DNA of 64,000 nt from Streptomyces sclerotialus (GCA_000719105.1 JODX01000015.1:95152-159151), one strand, 5' to 3'. Shown: positions 1 to 9,017, numbered from the stretch's first letter. The notes: generated by a model from the letters alone, not told the origin. Made by a program: numbers and translations.

Positions 1-528
1 CTGATGGGCCCCGGCTTCCTGGTCGCCGCCACCGGCATGCTGCTGCTGACCCAGATGGAGATCGACTCCTCGTACGCCGGTCTGCTGCTGCCGGCCCAGC
101 TGCTGCTCGGCCTCGGCATGGGTACGGCGTTCATGCCGGCCATGTCCCTGGCCACGCTGGGCGTCGAGCCGCGGGACGCCGGTGTCGCCTCCGCGATGGT
201 CAACACCTCCCAGCAGGTGGGTGGCGCGATCGGTACGGCCCTGCTGAACACCGTCGCGGCCTCGGCCACCACCGCCTACGTCACGGACCACATGGCCTCG
301 GCGACCTCTCGTACGCAGGCTCAGCTGGTCCAGCTCGAGGCCATGGTGCACGGCTACACCAGCGCCATCTGGTTCGCGGTCGGCATCCTGGCGCTGTCCG
401 CGGTGATCGTGGTGACCTTCGTCAACGCCGGTCGCCCGGGTACGGCCGCGGGCTCCGGATCCCGGGCCGGAGGCGGCGTGGGTGAGGGTGAGGAATCCGA
501 GGGCAGGGTGCCGGTGGTGATGCACTGA
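1..528 (+). CDS. MFS drug exporter, DHA2 (EmrB/QacA) family, C-terminal part
   Basis: This is the 3' end of a gene that begins before the window; the frame is open from base 1. The visible ~175 residues hold the last membrane helices of a 14-helix proton-driven exporter. The stretch GVASAMVNTSQQVGGAIGTA is the conserved C-terminal signature of DHA2 multidrug efflux proteins. A last hydrophobic helix (around FAVGILALSAVIVVTFV) is followed by a hydrophilic Gly/Glu-rich tail. Substrate cannot be read from this part. The MarR gene just downstream, in the opposite orientation, is a plausible regulator by family habit, but that is inference. Confidence 0.88.
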   Translation: MMGPGFLVAATGMLLLTQMEIDSSYAGLLLPAQLLLGLGMGTAFMPAMSLATLGVEPRDAGVASAMVNTSQQVGGAIGTALLNTVAASATTAYVTDHMASATSRTQAQLVQLEAMVHGYTSAIWFAVGILALSAVIVVTFVNAGRPGTAAGSGSRAGGGVGEGEESEGRVPVVMH

Positions 529-544
529 CGGTGCACCGGGGGTG

Positions 545-569
545 ACCCGGGGGCGGGGCCGCCCCGGGT
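545..569. terminator. GC-rich hairpin between exporter and MarR gene
   Basis: Near-perfect inverted repeat with outer arms ACCCGGGG and CCCCGGGT and further pairing inside. It lies between two convergent genes and has no T-run, which is usual for Streptomyces. It probably ends transcription from both sides. Confidence 0.5.
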
Positions 570-756
570 GATGCGCTGGTGACGGCTTCGCGTACGGGTG
601 CGGGAAGGGGGAAGCAGGGGGACACCCCGCCCGTACGCCTCCGGGGTGCGCCCCGGCCCTCAAGCACGCCGCGTGCACGATGGGCGCGTCGCGTGCTGTG
701 CTTCGAGGGCCGGGGCGCATCCGCATGCCGTTCCTGCGGGGCCGGCCTCCCGCCCG

Positions 757-1275
757 TCAGCGCAGCCAGGGCAGGTCCGCGCCCGCTTCCTTCGGCTGCA
801 GTCCCTCGGCGATGATCTGCAGGATCTCGCCGAGGGACTTCTGCTGTTCGGGCGTGAGCCGGTCGAAGAACGCCTGGCGCACCGTGGCCACATGGCCGGG
901 AGCGGTCTGCGCGAGCACCTGGTGCCCCTCGTCCGTCAGTACGGCGAACTGCCCCCGCTTGTCGGAGGGACAGTCCTCGCGGCGGACCCAGCCGTTCTTC
1001 TCCAGTCGGGCCACGGCGTGGGAGAGCCGCGATCTCGTGATCTTGGCGTGCTTGGCCAGATCCGTCATCCGCAGCCGTCGGCCCGGTGCCTCGGCCAGCG
1101 CCACGAGCAGGCCGTAGTAGATGTGCGGCATGCCCGCGTCGCGCTGGAGCTGACGGTCGAGGTGATCATCCAGAAGGATCGTCGCGTGCAGGTAAGCGCG
1201 CCAGACGCGCTGTTCTTCGTCGGTGAGCCAGCGCGGTTCTTCTGCGACTGCGGGGTCAGCGGGTGCCGTGTTCAT
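757..1275 (-). CDS. MarR family transcriptional regulator
   Basis: 172 residues, normal for a MarR protein. The winged helix-turn-helix lies at about residues 65-115, with RMTDLAKHAKITRSRLSHAV as the recognition region and a wing around RREDCPSDKRG. Helices at both ends would form the dimer interface. The ATG start has a close GGAG. It is divergent from the dioxygenase gene at 1427 and convergent with the exporter gene, so it probably controls one or both in response to a phenolic compound. The ligand is unknown. Confidence 0.9.
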   Translation of the reverse strand: MNTAPADPAVAEEPRWLTDEEQRVWRAYLHATILLDDHLDRQLQRDAGMPHIYYGLLVALAEAPGRRLRMTDLAKHAKITRSRLSHAVARLEKNGWVRREDCPSDKRGQFAVLTDEGHQVLAQTAPGHVATVRQAFFDRLTPEQQKSLGEILQIIAEGLQPKEAGADLPWLR

Positions 1276-1341
1276 TACTCCACTCTACGAGGCTCATCAT
1301 TGAAGGTTAAACAAAAGCGGGGTAGTCTGTGGCCCATACAT

Positions 1342-1355
1342 CTTGAGCTTTCAAG
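1342..1355. promoter_or_regulatory. Candidate MarR operator upstream of dioxygenase gene
   Basis: The dyad CTTGA-GCTT-TCAAG sits in the 150 bp divergent gap between the MarR gene and the dioxygenase gene. A second AT-rich TTGAA-like motif lies near 1300. MarR proteins usually bind short palindromes of this kind. Assignment rests on position and symmetry only. Confidence 0.35.
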
Positions 1356-1426
1356 TAAAACCGTAGATCCCCGTAGCTACCCGACCCGTAGATCCTCTCA
1401 GCGCATCCCACGGAGGGAGTCGCCGC

Positions 1427-2239
1427 ATGTCCCACCACATGTCCGCCGTCACCGAAGAGCGCCCCACCGTGGACCGGATGCCCGCCGTCTACCTGAGCCA
1501 CGGCGCCCCGCCGCTCGCCGACGACCCGGTCTGGCCGGGTGAGCTGGCGGCCTGGTCGGCGGAGCTGCCGCGCCCCAAGGCCGTGCTCATCGTCTCCGCG
1601 CACTGGGAGGAGGCCCCGCTGGCGCTCGGTGCGACCGACACCGTCCCCCTCGTCTACGACTTCTGGGGCTTCCCGGAGCACTACTACCAGGTCCGGTACG
1701 ACGCTCCCGGCGCACCCGCGCTCGCCGACTCCGTCCGCAAGCTGCTGCGCGCGCCCGGTATGCCCGTGCAGGACTTCCCCGACCGGGGGCTGGACCACGG
1801 CGCGTACGTGCCGCTGGCCGAGATGTATCCCGAGGCCGACATCCCCGTCCTGCAGATATCGATGCCGACGCTGGACCCGGTGAAGCTGATGGACGTCGGC
1901 CGCCGGCTGGCGCCTCTGCGGGACGAGGGGGTGCTCATCGTCGGCTCCGGCTTCTTCACCCACAACCTGGCGGCGCTGCGGCACACAGGTGTCCCCGCCT
2001 GGTCCGCCGAGTTCGACGACTGGGGCCGACACGCGCTGGCGTCGGGCGATGTGGACGCCCTCCTGGACTTCACCCGCAAGTCCCCGGCCGGTCTGCTCGC
2101 CCACCCGCGCACCGAGCACTTCGCCCCGCTCTTCGTGACGATGGGCGCGGCGGACGCCTCCGGAGAGCTGGACACGCAGAAGTCGGTGATCGACGGCTTC
2201 TGGATGGGGCTGGCGAAGCGGTCGGTGCAGTTCGGCTGA
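1427..2239 (+). CDS. LigB/DODA-type extradiol ring-cleavage dioxygenase
   Basis: 270 residues, the usual length for single-subunit class III extradiol dioxygenases of the DODA/YgiD group, which open catechol-type rings with a metal in the active site. The metal and catalytic histidines are visible: His25 in SHGAPP, His59 in SAHW, His124 in DHGAYVPL and His231 in EHFAPL. The start has a strong GGAGGGAG site about 8 bases upstream. It is monocistronic and divergent from the MarR gene. The true substrate is unknown. Bacterial members such as YgiD cleave L-DOPA in vitro, so only the class should be trusted. Confidence 0.88.
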   Translation: MSHHMSAVTEERPTVDRMPAVYLSHGAPPLADDPVWPGELAAWSAELPRPKAVLIVSAHWEEAPLALGATDTVPLVYDFWGFPEHYYQVRYDAPGAPALADSVRKLLRAPGMPVQDFPDRGLDHGAYVPLAEMYPEADIPVLQISMPTLDPVKLMDVGRRLAPLRDEGVLIVGSGFFTHNLAALRHTGVPAWSAEFDDWGRHALASGDVDALLDFTRKSPAGLLAHPRTEHFAPLFVTMGAADASGELDTQKSVIDGFWMGLAKRSVQFG

Positions 2240-2544
2240 GAGGCACCGCACCGTGAGCCGGCCTGTGGGACCGCTGTGATTCCGGGCCGGTGGCAACCAA
2301 CGGGCGGCGTGGGCCGTCTCTCAGGGCAAGGCGGGGGCGGCGAGGACGACGCTCTCCGGCGTCAGGACGGCGGTACCGCCTGTGAGGGGCGTCTCAGCCG
2401 CGCGGGAGGTGTGGGGCTGCCGGGGGCCTTGGGGGAGACCTCGACTCACGGTCTGACCTGCATCTCTGTACGTTCCCACGGCACCCGGGAGCGGGTTGCG
2501 GCCGGACAGGGTACTGCATGATCACAAAAATGGGGGGACGGGTT

Positions 2545-2571
2545 GGGAATTCTGTCCCGTTTCCAGTCGTT
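2545..2571 (+). promoter_or_regulatory. SigR-type promoter of hrdD
   Basis: GGGAAT at 2545-2550, exactly 18 bases, then GTT at 2569-2571 matches the known Streptomyces SigR consensus (GGGAAT-N18-GTT). It lies about 135 bp before hrdD. SigR is the thiol-oxidative-stress sigma factor, and one hrdD promoter of S. coelicolor is known to belong to it. I could not identify a second promoter with confidence. Confidence 0.8.
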
Positions 2572-2706
2572 GTTTCCTTCGGATGCGGGGCACCCGGAAG
2601 GGTGTCATCAGCGTCTCAGGACCATCCGCTAGCCCTCTTTCCAGCACACGGCGAGGTACACGGCAAGTCGTGAGCAGAGAGGACTCCGATACGCAAGGGA
2701 GCACGC

Positions 2707-3705
2707 ATGGCAACCCGTGCCGTCGCCGCTCGTCGTAAGTCCGCCTCCGGCGGAGACGACGCGGTCAACAGCGTTCGCGCCTCGAGCGGTGAGATCGCCG
2801 ACCGCGACCTGGTCGGCATGTACCTCGACGAGATCGCGCGGACGCCGCTGCTCGACGCGGCCAAGGAAGTGGAGCTGTCCCAGGTCATCGAGGCGGGTGT
2901 GTTCGCGCGGCAGATCCTCGACGGCGAGGAGGAGGCCAAGGCGGATGCCACCCGCGAGGAACTCGAGGCCCTGGTGGCCGACGGGGAGCGGGCGAAGGAC
3001 ATCTTCATACGGTCCAACCTCCGTCTCGTCGTCGCCGTGGCCCGGCGCTACCCGCGCAGCGGTCTGCCGCTGCTCGACCTGATCCAGGAGGGCAACGCCG
3101 GCCTGGTGCGCGCGGTCGAGAAGTTCGACTACCGCAAGGGCTTCAAGTTCTCCACGTACGCCACGTGGTGGATCCGGCAGGCCATCACCCGGTCCATCGC
3201 CGACCAGTCGCGGACCATCCGGCTGCCCGTGCACCTGGTCGAGGAGCTGGGCCGCGTCCGCCGTGTGCAGCGCGAGTTCAACCGCGAGCACGGCCGCGAC
3301 CCGGAGCCGGCCGAGATAGCCACCGAGCTCGGCTCCACGCCCGAGCGCGTCTCCGACGTGCTGGACTGGGCGCGCGACCCGGTCTCGCTGAACATGTCGG
3401 TGGACGACGAGGGGGAGACCCAGTTCGGCGACCTGCTGGAGGACACCTCGGCCGTCTCGCCCGAGCAGTCGGTGCTCACGCTGCTGCGCAGCGAGGAGCT
3501 CGACGACCTGATCGGGCGACTCGACGAGCGCACCGCCTCGATCATCAAGATGCGGTACGGCATCGAGGACGGCCGCGAGCGCACGCTCACCGAGGTCGGC
3601 AAGGAGCACGGTCTCACCCGTGAGCGCATTCGCCAGATCGAGAAGCACGCCCTGCTCGAGCTGAAGAAGCTCGCCCGGGACACGGGGTTCGACGCGGCGG
3701 CCTGA
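2707..3705 (+). CDS. hrdD: Principal-like RNA polymerase sigma factor HrdD
   Basis: 332 residues, sigma-70 group 2. Region 1.2 is seen at DLVGMYLDEIARTPLLD. Region 2, for -10 recognition and core binding, is at about residues 100-170, with FDYRKGFKFSTYATWWIRQA. Region 3 follows, and region 4 (-35 binding) ends with LTRERIRQIEKHALLELKKL. The long N-terminal region 1.1 of HrdB is absent, so this is one of the non-essential paralogues. Its length, the N-terminus MATRAVAARRKSAS and its place near the fructose operon fit HrdD. The ATG at 2707 follows an AAGGGAG site. The SigR promoter implies induction by disulfide stress. Confidence 0.88.
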   Translation: MATRAVAARRKSASGGDDAVNSVRASSGEIADRDLVGMYLDEIARTPLLDAAKEVELSQVIEAGVFARQILDGEEEAKADATREELEALVADGERAKDIFIRSNLRLVVAVARRYPRSGLPLLDLIQEGNAGLVRAVEKFDYRKGFKFSTYATWWIRQAITRSIADQSRTIRLPVHLVEELGRVRRVQREFNREHGRDPEPAEIATELGSTPERVSDVLDWARDPVSLNMSVDDEGETQFGDLLEDTSAVSPEQSVLTLLRSEELDDLIGRLDERTASIIKMRYGIEDGRERTLTEVGKEHGLTRERIRQIEKHALLELKKLARDTGFDAAA

Positions 3706-3860
3706 CGGGCCGCGTGTCGGAAGTGGGCTGTGCCGGTCGGGTCGGAATCCCTTGGCAGCGGCCGATAGCGGGCCGGGTGGATGCGCCTGGCCGTCGGCGT
3801 GGGCCCAGGACCTGCCCCTGCCCCTGCCTGGCATGCACCGGGCCGGTGGCATTCACCGGC

Positions 3861-3914
3861 CGGTGGTGAGGACCGGGCCGGTGGTGAGGACCGGGCCGGT
3901 GGTGAGGACCGGGC
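3861..3914. repeat. Three 18-bp tandem repeats
   Basis: The unit CGGTGGTGAGGACCGGGC occurs at 3861, 3879 and 3897 in exact succession. A decayed copy lies just before (from about 3842), and a different family based on GGCCAATGGCTAGGC follows at about 3949-4015. Function unknown. Perfect identity suggests recent slippage. Confidence 0.85.
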
Positions 3915-4214
3915 CGGTGGGAGCACGGGGTCGGTGGCTAGGCCCCGGGCCAATGGCTAGGCCCCCAGGCCAATGCCTAGGGTCCCCGGTCAATGGCCAG
4001 GGCCGACCAATGGCGGCAGCGGGCCGGGCCAGTGGCCACAGGGCCGGAGCTGTGACGCACGCTACGTCCCCGGCCGTCGAAATTGGCTGTGCGATGCGGC
4101 TTCAATCCCGTGTTTCCGGGGCACAAGACTGTCGAGCCCACGACATCGGAGGCCCGGAGCAGCCACAGCGCCCGGGACCGCGAGTCTGAGCGGTCGGTCC
4201 CGAAGCCAGTCACG

Positions 4215-4266
4215 TAGGCACACATGGCACATATGGCACACATGGCACAACGCACACATGGCACTT
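4215..4266. repeat. Degenerate CACATGGCA repeats
   Basis: The motif CACATGGCACA recurs several times with small changes in a short AT-richer patch. There are no uniform spacers, so it is not a CRISPR array. Function unknown. Confidence 0.6.
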
Positions 4267-4462
4267 ATAGGCACGTCTAGGTGCGCGTAGGCACGGGGGG
4301 TAACGGCCTGCAGACGGCCTGCAGTACCGCGAAGCGCGCGGAGCACACTCGCTCGCTGATCGCTCGCTCGATTTGGCCCCACCCGAAGGCCCGGCACCAC
4401 GAGCCGGAGCCGACCACTGAACCAAGTCCCGACGCACTCCCCCCGGCGCCGGGACTTCCCGA

Positions 4463-4506
4463 GAGCCGAGCTCCGGTGCCTCCCCCCTGGCGCCGGAGCT
4501 CGGCTC
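4463..4506. repeat. Perfect 14-bp inverted repeat, hairpin
   Basis: GAGCCGAGCTCCGG (4463-4476) and CCGGAGCTCGGCTC (4493-4506) pair perfectly around a 16-base loop. It lies about 350 bp before fruR. It could terminate read-through from hrdD or act as a regulatory RNA element. The long loop makes a plain terminator less certain. Confidence 0.6.
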
Positions 4507-4856
4507 CTCCCCTTTGCCATGGAGCCCGACTGTGAGGCGGACACGTCCATGACACCCGGCGGACACCCCGAACCTGAACCCCGGGGTGGCCCGGGTGGCA
4601 GATTGTGTCACAGAGGCAATCTCTGCCGTAATCCGCGTCAGCGGACCGTCCGGGAGGCAGCGTGCGCCTCACCGGCTTCCCTCTCGCGTCCGCCGCGTCG
4701 GCCGTCTCGCTGGTCGCCCGCCACCGTGTCCGCCGCTGATGCCCGTTTGTGTCTGCGGCGTGCCCGGTTCCGCCTGAACCTGTTTACTTTCTGGAAATCC
4801 GGGCGTAGCCTCCTGCTGAAACCACAAGTTCGGGCATCAGTCGGAGGCGAACGGAC

Positions 4857-5618
4857 ATGTACGCACCGGAGCGGCAGCAGGAGATCCTCCGGCTCGCCCG
4901 TGACGGCGGCCGGGTGGACGTGGTGTCGCTGGCGGAGGAGTTCCAGGTCACCGCGGAGACCATCCGGCGTGACCTGAAGGCCCTGGACCGCGCCGGTCTC
5001 GTCCGCCGGGTGCACGGCGGCGCCATACCGGCGGGCCGGCTGGACTTCGAACCCGACCTCGCCGAGCGCGAGGGCACCGCGGCCGACGAGAAGGACCGGA
5101 TCGCGCGTGCCGCGCTCGCCGAGCTGCCGAGCGACGGCACGGTGATCCTCGACGCCGGCACCACGGTCGCCCGTCTCGCCGCCGCCCTCCCGCTGGAGGC
5201 CACGCTCACCGTCGTGACGCACAGCCTCCCCACCGCGGCCCGTCTCGCGGACCACCCCGGCGTCCAGCTGCACCTGGTCGGCGGCCGCGTCCGGACCCGT
5301 ACGCGGGCGGCCGTGGACGCCTGGGCCCTGCGCGCCTACGGGGAGATCCGGGCCGACGTGCTGTTCGTCGCCGCCAACGGCTTCTCCGCCGAGCACGGAC
5401 TGACCACCCCCGATCTCGCCGAGGCCGCCGTGAAGCGCGCGGCCGTCGCCGCCGCGCGCCGGGTCGTGCTGCTCGCCGACTCCGCCAAGCACGGCCAGGA
5501 GCACTTCGCGCGCTTCGGCGGCCTCGGCGACGTGGACCTGCTGATCACCGACAGCGGGCTGAGCCCCGAAGACGCCGCCGCCATCGAGCGCGGCGGCACG
5601 GAAGTAGTACGCGCATGA
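4857..5618 (+). CDS. fruR: DeoR family regulator of the fructose operon
   Basis: 253 residues. The N-terminal winged helix-turn-helix (EFQVTAETIRRDLKALDRAG) carries the DeoR signature. The rest is the sugar-phosphate-binding DeoR C-terminal domain, with DAGTTVARLA as the phosphate loop. The start has a GGAGG site. The end overlaps fruK by 4 bases (ATGA), so regulator, kinase and PTS permease are one unit, as in S. coelicolor fruRKA. It probably represses the operon until fructose 1-phosphate binds. Confidence 0.9.
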   Translation: MYAPERQQEILRLARDGGRVDVVSLAEEFQVTAETIRRDLKALDRAGLVRRVHGGAIPAGRLDFEPDLAEREGTAADEKDRIARAALAELPSDGTVILDAGTTVARLAAALPLEATLTVVTHSLPTAARLADHPGVQLHLVGGRVRTRTRAAVDAWALRAYGEIRADVLFVAANGFSAEHGLTTPDLAEAAVKRAAVAAARRVVLLADSAKHGQEHFARFGGLGDVDLLITDSGLSPEDAAAIERGGTEVVRA

Positions 5619-6568
5619 TCCTCACCGTCACCCCCAACCCCTCCCTCGACCGTACGTACGAGGTCCCCTCGCTCGACCGCGGCGAGGTCGTCCGCGCCAC
5701 CGGCGAACGCGTGGACCCGGGAGGCAAGGGCGTCAACGTGTCGAGGGCGGTCGCCGCCGCCGGGCAGCGCACCGTCGCCGTCCTGCCGTTGGGCGGTGCG
5801 CCGGGCGCGCTCGTCGCCGACCTGCTCGACGCGCAGGGCATCGAGGTCGCGCCGGTACCGGTCGCCGGGGCCACCCGCTCCAACATCGCCCTCGCCGAGG
5901 CCGACGGCGTCCTCACGAAGATCAACGCTCCGGGGCCCGAACTGTCCGCCGCCGAGGAGGAGCTCCTCCTGGAGACGGTGCGGGACAGGTCGCGGGGTGC
6001 TTCCTGGATCGCCTGCTGCGGCAGCCTGCCGCGCGGGCTCGCGCCCTCCTGGTACGCCGCCCTGGTCGCCCGCGCCCACGCGGCCGGCGTCCGGATCGCG
6101 CTCGACACCTCCGGGCCCGCGCTGCTGGCCGCCCTCCGCGAACGCCCCGACGTGGTCAAGCCCAATGCGGAGGAGCTCGCCGGGGCGGTCGGCCGCTCCC
6201 TCGCCACCGTCGGCGACGCGGTGAAGGCCGCCGAGGAGCTGCGTGCGCTGGGCGCGGGCGCCGTGCTCGCCAGCCTCGGCGCGGACGGGCAGGTGCTCGT
6301 CGACGGCTCGGGCGCGTGGTTCGGCAGCGCCCGCGTGGCCACCGCCGCCGTACGCAGCAACGTGGGCGCCGGGGACGCCTCCCTCGCCGGCTTCCTGATC
6401 GCGGGCGGTGACGGCCCCGAGGCCCTCGCATCCGCCGTGGCGCACGGCGCGGCCGCCGTACAGCTGCCCGGCAGCGTGATGCCGGCCCCGGCCGACCTGG
6501 ATCCGTCCGCGGTGACGGTGACGGCGGAGATCCCGAGGGACCGCGTGCTGTCGGAGCCCGTGTCATGA
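5615..6568 (+). CDS. fruK: 1-phosphofructokinase
   Basis: 317 residues, PfkB/ribokinase family. It phosphorylates fructose 1-phosphate, the product of the PTS, to fructose 1,6-bisphosphate in the cytoplasm. The start TVTPNPSLDRTYEV and the motif DPGGKGVNVSRA are the substrate-binding signature. SNVGAGDASLAGFL near the end holds the catalytic aspartate and ATP anion hole. It is translationally coupled to fruR and followed 115 bp later by fruA, with no terminator visible between. Confidence 0.95.
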   Translation: MILTVTPNPSLDRTYEVPSLDRGEVVRATGERVDPGGKGVNVSRAVAAAGQRTVAVLPLGGAPGALVADLLDAQGIEVAPVPVAGATRSNIALAEADGVLTKINAPGPELSAAEEELLLETVRDRSRGASWIACCGSLPRGLAPSWYAALVARAHAAGVRIALDTSGPALLAALRERPDVVKPNAEELAGAVGRSLATVGDAVKAAEELRALGAGAVLASLGADGQVLVDGSGAWFGSARVATAAVRSNVGAGDASLAGFLIAGGDGPEALASAVAHGAAAVQLPGSVMPAPADLDPSAVTVTAEIPRDRVLSEPVS

Positions 6569-6683
6569 CCGTTCACCTGCGCCGCCCCCACTTCCCCGTC
6601 CGCCCCGGCTACACCTCTGTCCCCACCCCCGCCCGACCCGACGTCCCCCGACCCCGGGCGATACGCGAGCGAAGGAGCCCGCG

Positions 6684-8852
6684 ATGAGCGAGATGATCAC
6701 CGCGGACCTGGTCGACCTCGACCTGTCCGCCGACACCAAGGAAGCGGCGGCGCGCGCCCTGGCCGAGCGGATGGCCGCCAAAGGCCGGGTGACCGACCTG
6801 GAGGGCTTCCTCGCCGACGTGGCCGCGCGTGAGGCGCAGATGCCGACCGGCCTCGACGGCGGTATCGGCATCCCGCACTGCCGCAGCGCGCACGTCACCG
6901 AGCCGACCCTCGCCTTCGGGCGCAGCACGGACGGCATCGACTTCGGCGCGCCCGACGGTCCCGCCGACCTGATCTTTCTGATCGCAGCCCCGGCCGGCGC
7001 CGACGACGCCCATCTGACGATCCTGTCGTCCCTCGCCCGCCAGCTGATGAACGCCGAGTTCACCGGCGCGCTGCGGGCCGTGGACGATGCGGGGCGCGCT
7101 GCCGCGCTGATCAGGGGTGACGCGGAGGACGACGCCGAGGCACCCGCCTCCACCTCCGCTTCCGCTGCCGCCTCCGCTTCCGCTTCCGAAAGATCCGCAG
7201 ATCCCGCAGATCCCGCAGATCCCGCAGATCCCGCAGATCCCGCAGGCTCCGCAGACTCCGCAGACTCCGCGGCGGCACCGGACGGAACGGCCTCCGCCGG
7301 TGCCGCCGCGGGCAGTACCCCCACCGAGCCGGCCGCCGGAGAGAACGGCGACGCCCGCCCGTTCCGTATCGTCGCCGTCACCTCCTGTCCCACCGGTATC
7401 GCCCACACCTACATGGCCGCCGAGTCGCTGGAGAACGCCGGCCGTGACGCCGGTGACGTCGAGATGGCCGTCGAGACGCAGGGCTCGGCCGGCTTCACCC
7501 GGCTCGACCCGGACGTCATCGCCGCCGCCGACGGCGTGATCTTCGCCCACGACGTCCCCGTACGGGAGAAGGAACGCTTCGCCGGGAAGCCCACCGTGGA
7601 CGTCGGGGTGAAGGCCGGCATCAACCGGCCCGCCGAGCTGATCGCCGAGGTCCGCGGCAAGGCCGCGCGCGGCGAGGTCACGGCCGCGGCCCGGCCCGGC
7701 TCGACCCCGGTCGAGCGCGCGGGCGAGCCCGGCGAGGGTTACGGCACCAAGCTGCGCAAGTGGCTGATGAGCGGCGTCAGCTACATGGTGCCGTTCGTCG
7801 CGGCCGGCGGTCTGCTCATCGCCCTCGGCTTCGCGCTCGGCGGCTACGACATCAACGAGGCCAAGCCGGTCACCGAGTACTTCGTCTGGAGCCGGCTCGA
7901 CAGCTGGGCCGCGCTGCTGTTCCAGGTCGGCGGCGTCGCCTTCAACTTCCTGATCCCCGTCCTCGCCGGTTACATCGCCTACGGCATGGCGGACCGTCCG
8001 GGTCTCGTGCCCGGCTTCGTCGGCGGCATGATCTCCTCCACCATCGGTGCCGGCTTCCTCGGCGGTCTGGTCGCCGGTCTGCTGGCCGGTGCGGTGGTGC
8101 TCGGCATCCAGCGGGTGAGGATCCCGCCGGTGCTGCGCGGCATCATGCCGGTGGTCGTGATCCCGCTGATCTCGTCGATGGTCGTCGGCTTCCTGATGTT
8201 CGTGGTGATCGGCAAGCCCATCGCCGAGGCGCAGAAGGCGATGACCGACTGGCTGAGCGGTCTCTCCGGCACCAACGCCGTGCTGCTCGGCCTGCTGCTC
8301 GGCCTGATGATGTGCTTCGACCTGGGCGGCCCGGTCAACAAGGTCGCCTACGCCTTCGCCACCGCCGGCATCTCCGTCCAGGACCCCAGCGACTCCGCGA
8401 TGATGGTGATGGCCGCCGTCATGGCCGCCGGCATGGTGCCCCCGCTCGGCATGGCCCTGGCCACCACGGTCCGCAAGAAGCTGTTCACCCCGACCGAGCG
8501 CGAGAACGGCAAGGCGGCCTGGGTCCTCGGCGCCTCCTTCATCTCCGAGGGCGCGATCCCGTTCGGCGCCGCCGACCCGCTGCGGGTCATCCCCGCCGCC
8601 ATGGCGGGCGGCGCGGTCACCGGTGCGCTGACCATGGCCTTCGGCTCCACGCTGCGCGCGCCGCACGGCGGTGTCTGGGTCACCTTCCTGATCGGCAAGC
8701 CGTTCCTGTACCTGCTGGCCATCGCGGCCGGTACGGCGGTCACGGCCGGCCTGGTCATCGTTCTGAAGAGCATGCGCGGGACCCAGCCCGACGGGTCGGC
8801 CGAGCCCGCTCCCGCGGCCAGTACCGGATCCAAGGAGCCGGTCGCGGCCTGA
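6684..8852 (+). CDS. fruA: PTS fructose transporter, fused IIABC components
   Basis: 722 residues. The IIA domain (about 1-145) carries the phosphorylated His65 in GIGIPHCRSAH. A long Ala/Pro/Asp/Ser linker (about 150-220) includes five DPA repeats encoded by 9-base DNA repeats. The IIB domain starts near residue 230, with the phospho-cysteine Cys235 in VTSCPTGIAHTYMAAE. The membrane IIC domain runs from about 355 to 700 and contains several long hydrophobic segments. It imports fructose and releases fructose 1-phosphate for FruK. A GGAG site precedes the ATG. Confidence 0.95.
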   Translation: MSEMITADLVDLDLSADTKEAAARALAERMAAKGRVTDLEGFLADVAAREAQMPTGLDGGIGIPHCRSAHVTEPTLAFGRSTDGIDFGAPDGPADLIFLIAAPAGADDAHLTILSSLARQLMNAEFTGALRAVDDAGRAAALIRGDAEDDAEAPASTSASAAASASASERSADPADPADPADPADPAGSADSADSAAAPDGTASAGAAAGSTPTEPAAGENGDARPFRIVAVTSCPTGIAHTYMAAESLENAGRDAGDVEMAVETQGSAGFTRLDPDVIAAADGVIFAHDVPVREKERFAGKPTVDVGVKAGINRPAELIAEVRGKAARGEVTAAARPGSTPVERAGEPGEGYGTKLRKWLMSGVSYMVPFVAAGGLLIALGFALGGYDINEAKPVTEYFVWSRLDSWAALLFQVGGVAFNFLIPVLAGYIAYGMADRPGLVPGFVGGMISSTIGAGFLGGLVAGLLAGAVVLGIQRVRIPPVLRGIMPVVVIPLISSMVVGFLMFVVIGKPIAEAQKAMTDWLSGLSGTNAVLLGLLLGLMMCFDLGGPVNKVAYAFATAGISVQDPSDSAMMVMAAVMAAGMVPPLGMALATTVRKKLFTPTERENGKAAWVLGASFISEGAIPFGAADPLRVIPAAMAGGAVTGALTMAFGSTLRAPHGGVWVTFLIGKPFLYLLAIAAGTAVTAGLVIVLKSMRGTQPDGSAEPAPAASTGSKEPVAA

Positions 8853-8930
8853 GCCGGTCGCGGCTTGAGCCGGTCGTGGCCTGAGCCGGTCGTGGCCTGA
8901 GCCGGTCGTGGCCTGAGCCGATCCGGTCCC
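8835..8930. repeat. Six 16-bp tandem repeats across the fruA stop codon
   Basis: GAGCCGGTCG units begin at 8835, 8851, 8867, 8883, 8899 and 8915, an exact 16-base period. The first copy encodes the last FruA residues; the fruA TGA lies at 8850-8852 and the others follow it. Because 16 is not a multiple of three, the repeats move the frame and place several stops in a row. It looks like slippage expansion of the gene's end. Confidence 0.9.
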
Positions 8931-8974
8931 GGCGACCGGTGAGTCATCTCCGGCCCGCGACGCGACCATCAGCA

Positions 8975-9017
8975 CGGCGGCCGCAGCCCTGGGACAGGGG
9001 GCTGCGGCCGCCGCTTT
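8975..9017 (+). terminator. Terminator of the fructose operon
   Basis: A perfect 15-bp stem (8975-8989 with 8999-9013) and a 9-base loop are followed by CTTTTCC. This is one of the few hairpins here with a T-tract and fits intrinsic termination after fruA. Confidence 0.85.

Larger units (their letters stand above)
3706..4856. other. 1.15 kb gap without a convincing gene
   Basis: No reading frame here shows a recognisable protein or consistent actinobacterial codon use. The gap holds several repeat families, listed separately, a 14 bp inverted repeat, and at its right end the likely promoter and leader of fruR (good GGAGG site before 4857). In relatives this interval may contain a gene that is absent here. 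Confidence 0.6.

Noticed and set aside
2276..2521. Possible small gene before hrdD
   Set aside because: No ribosome site, no protein-like composition, and it runs toward the SigR promoter region.
4215..4266. Short repeated motifs that might look like a CRISPR array
   Set aside because: Units are about 11 bases, imperfect and without regular spacers; no cas genes are near.
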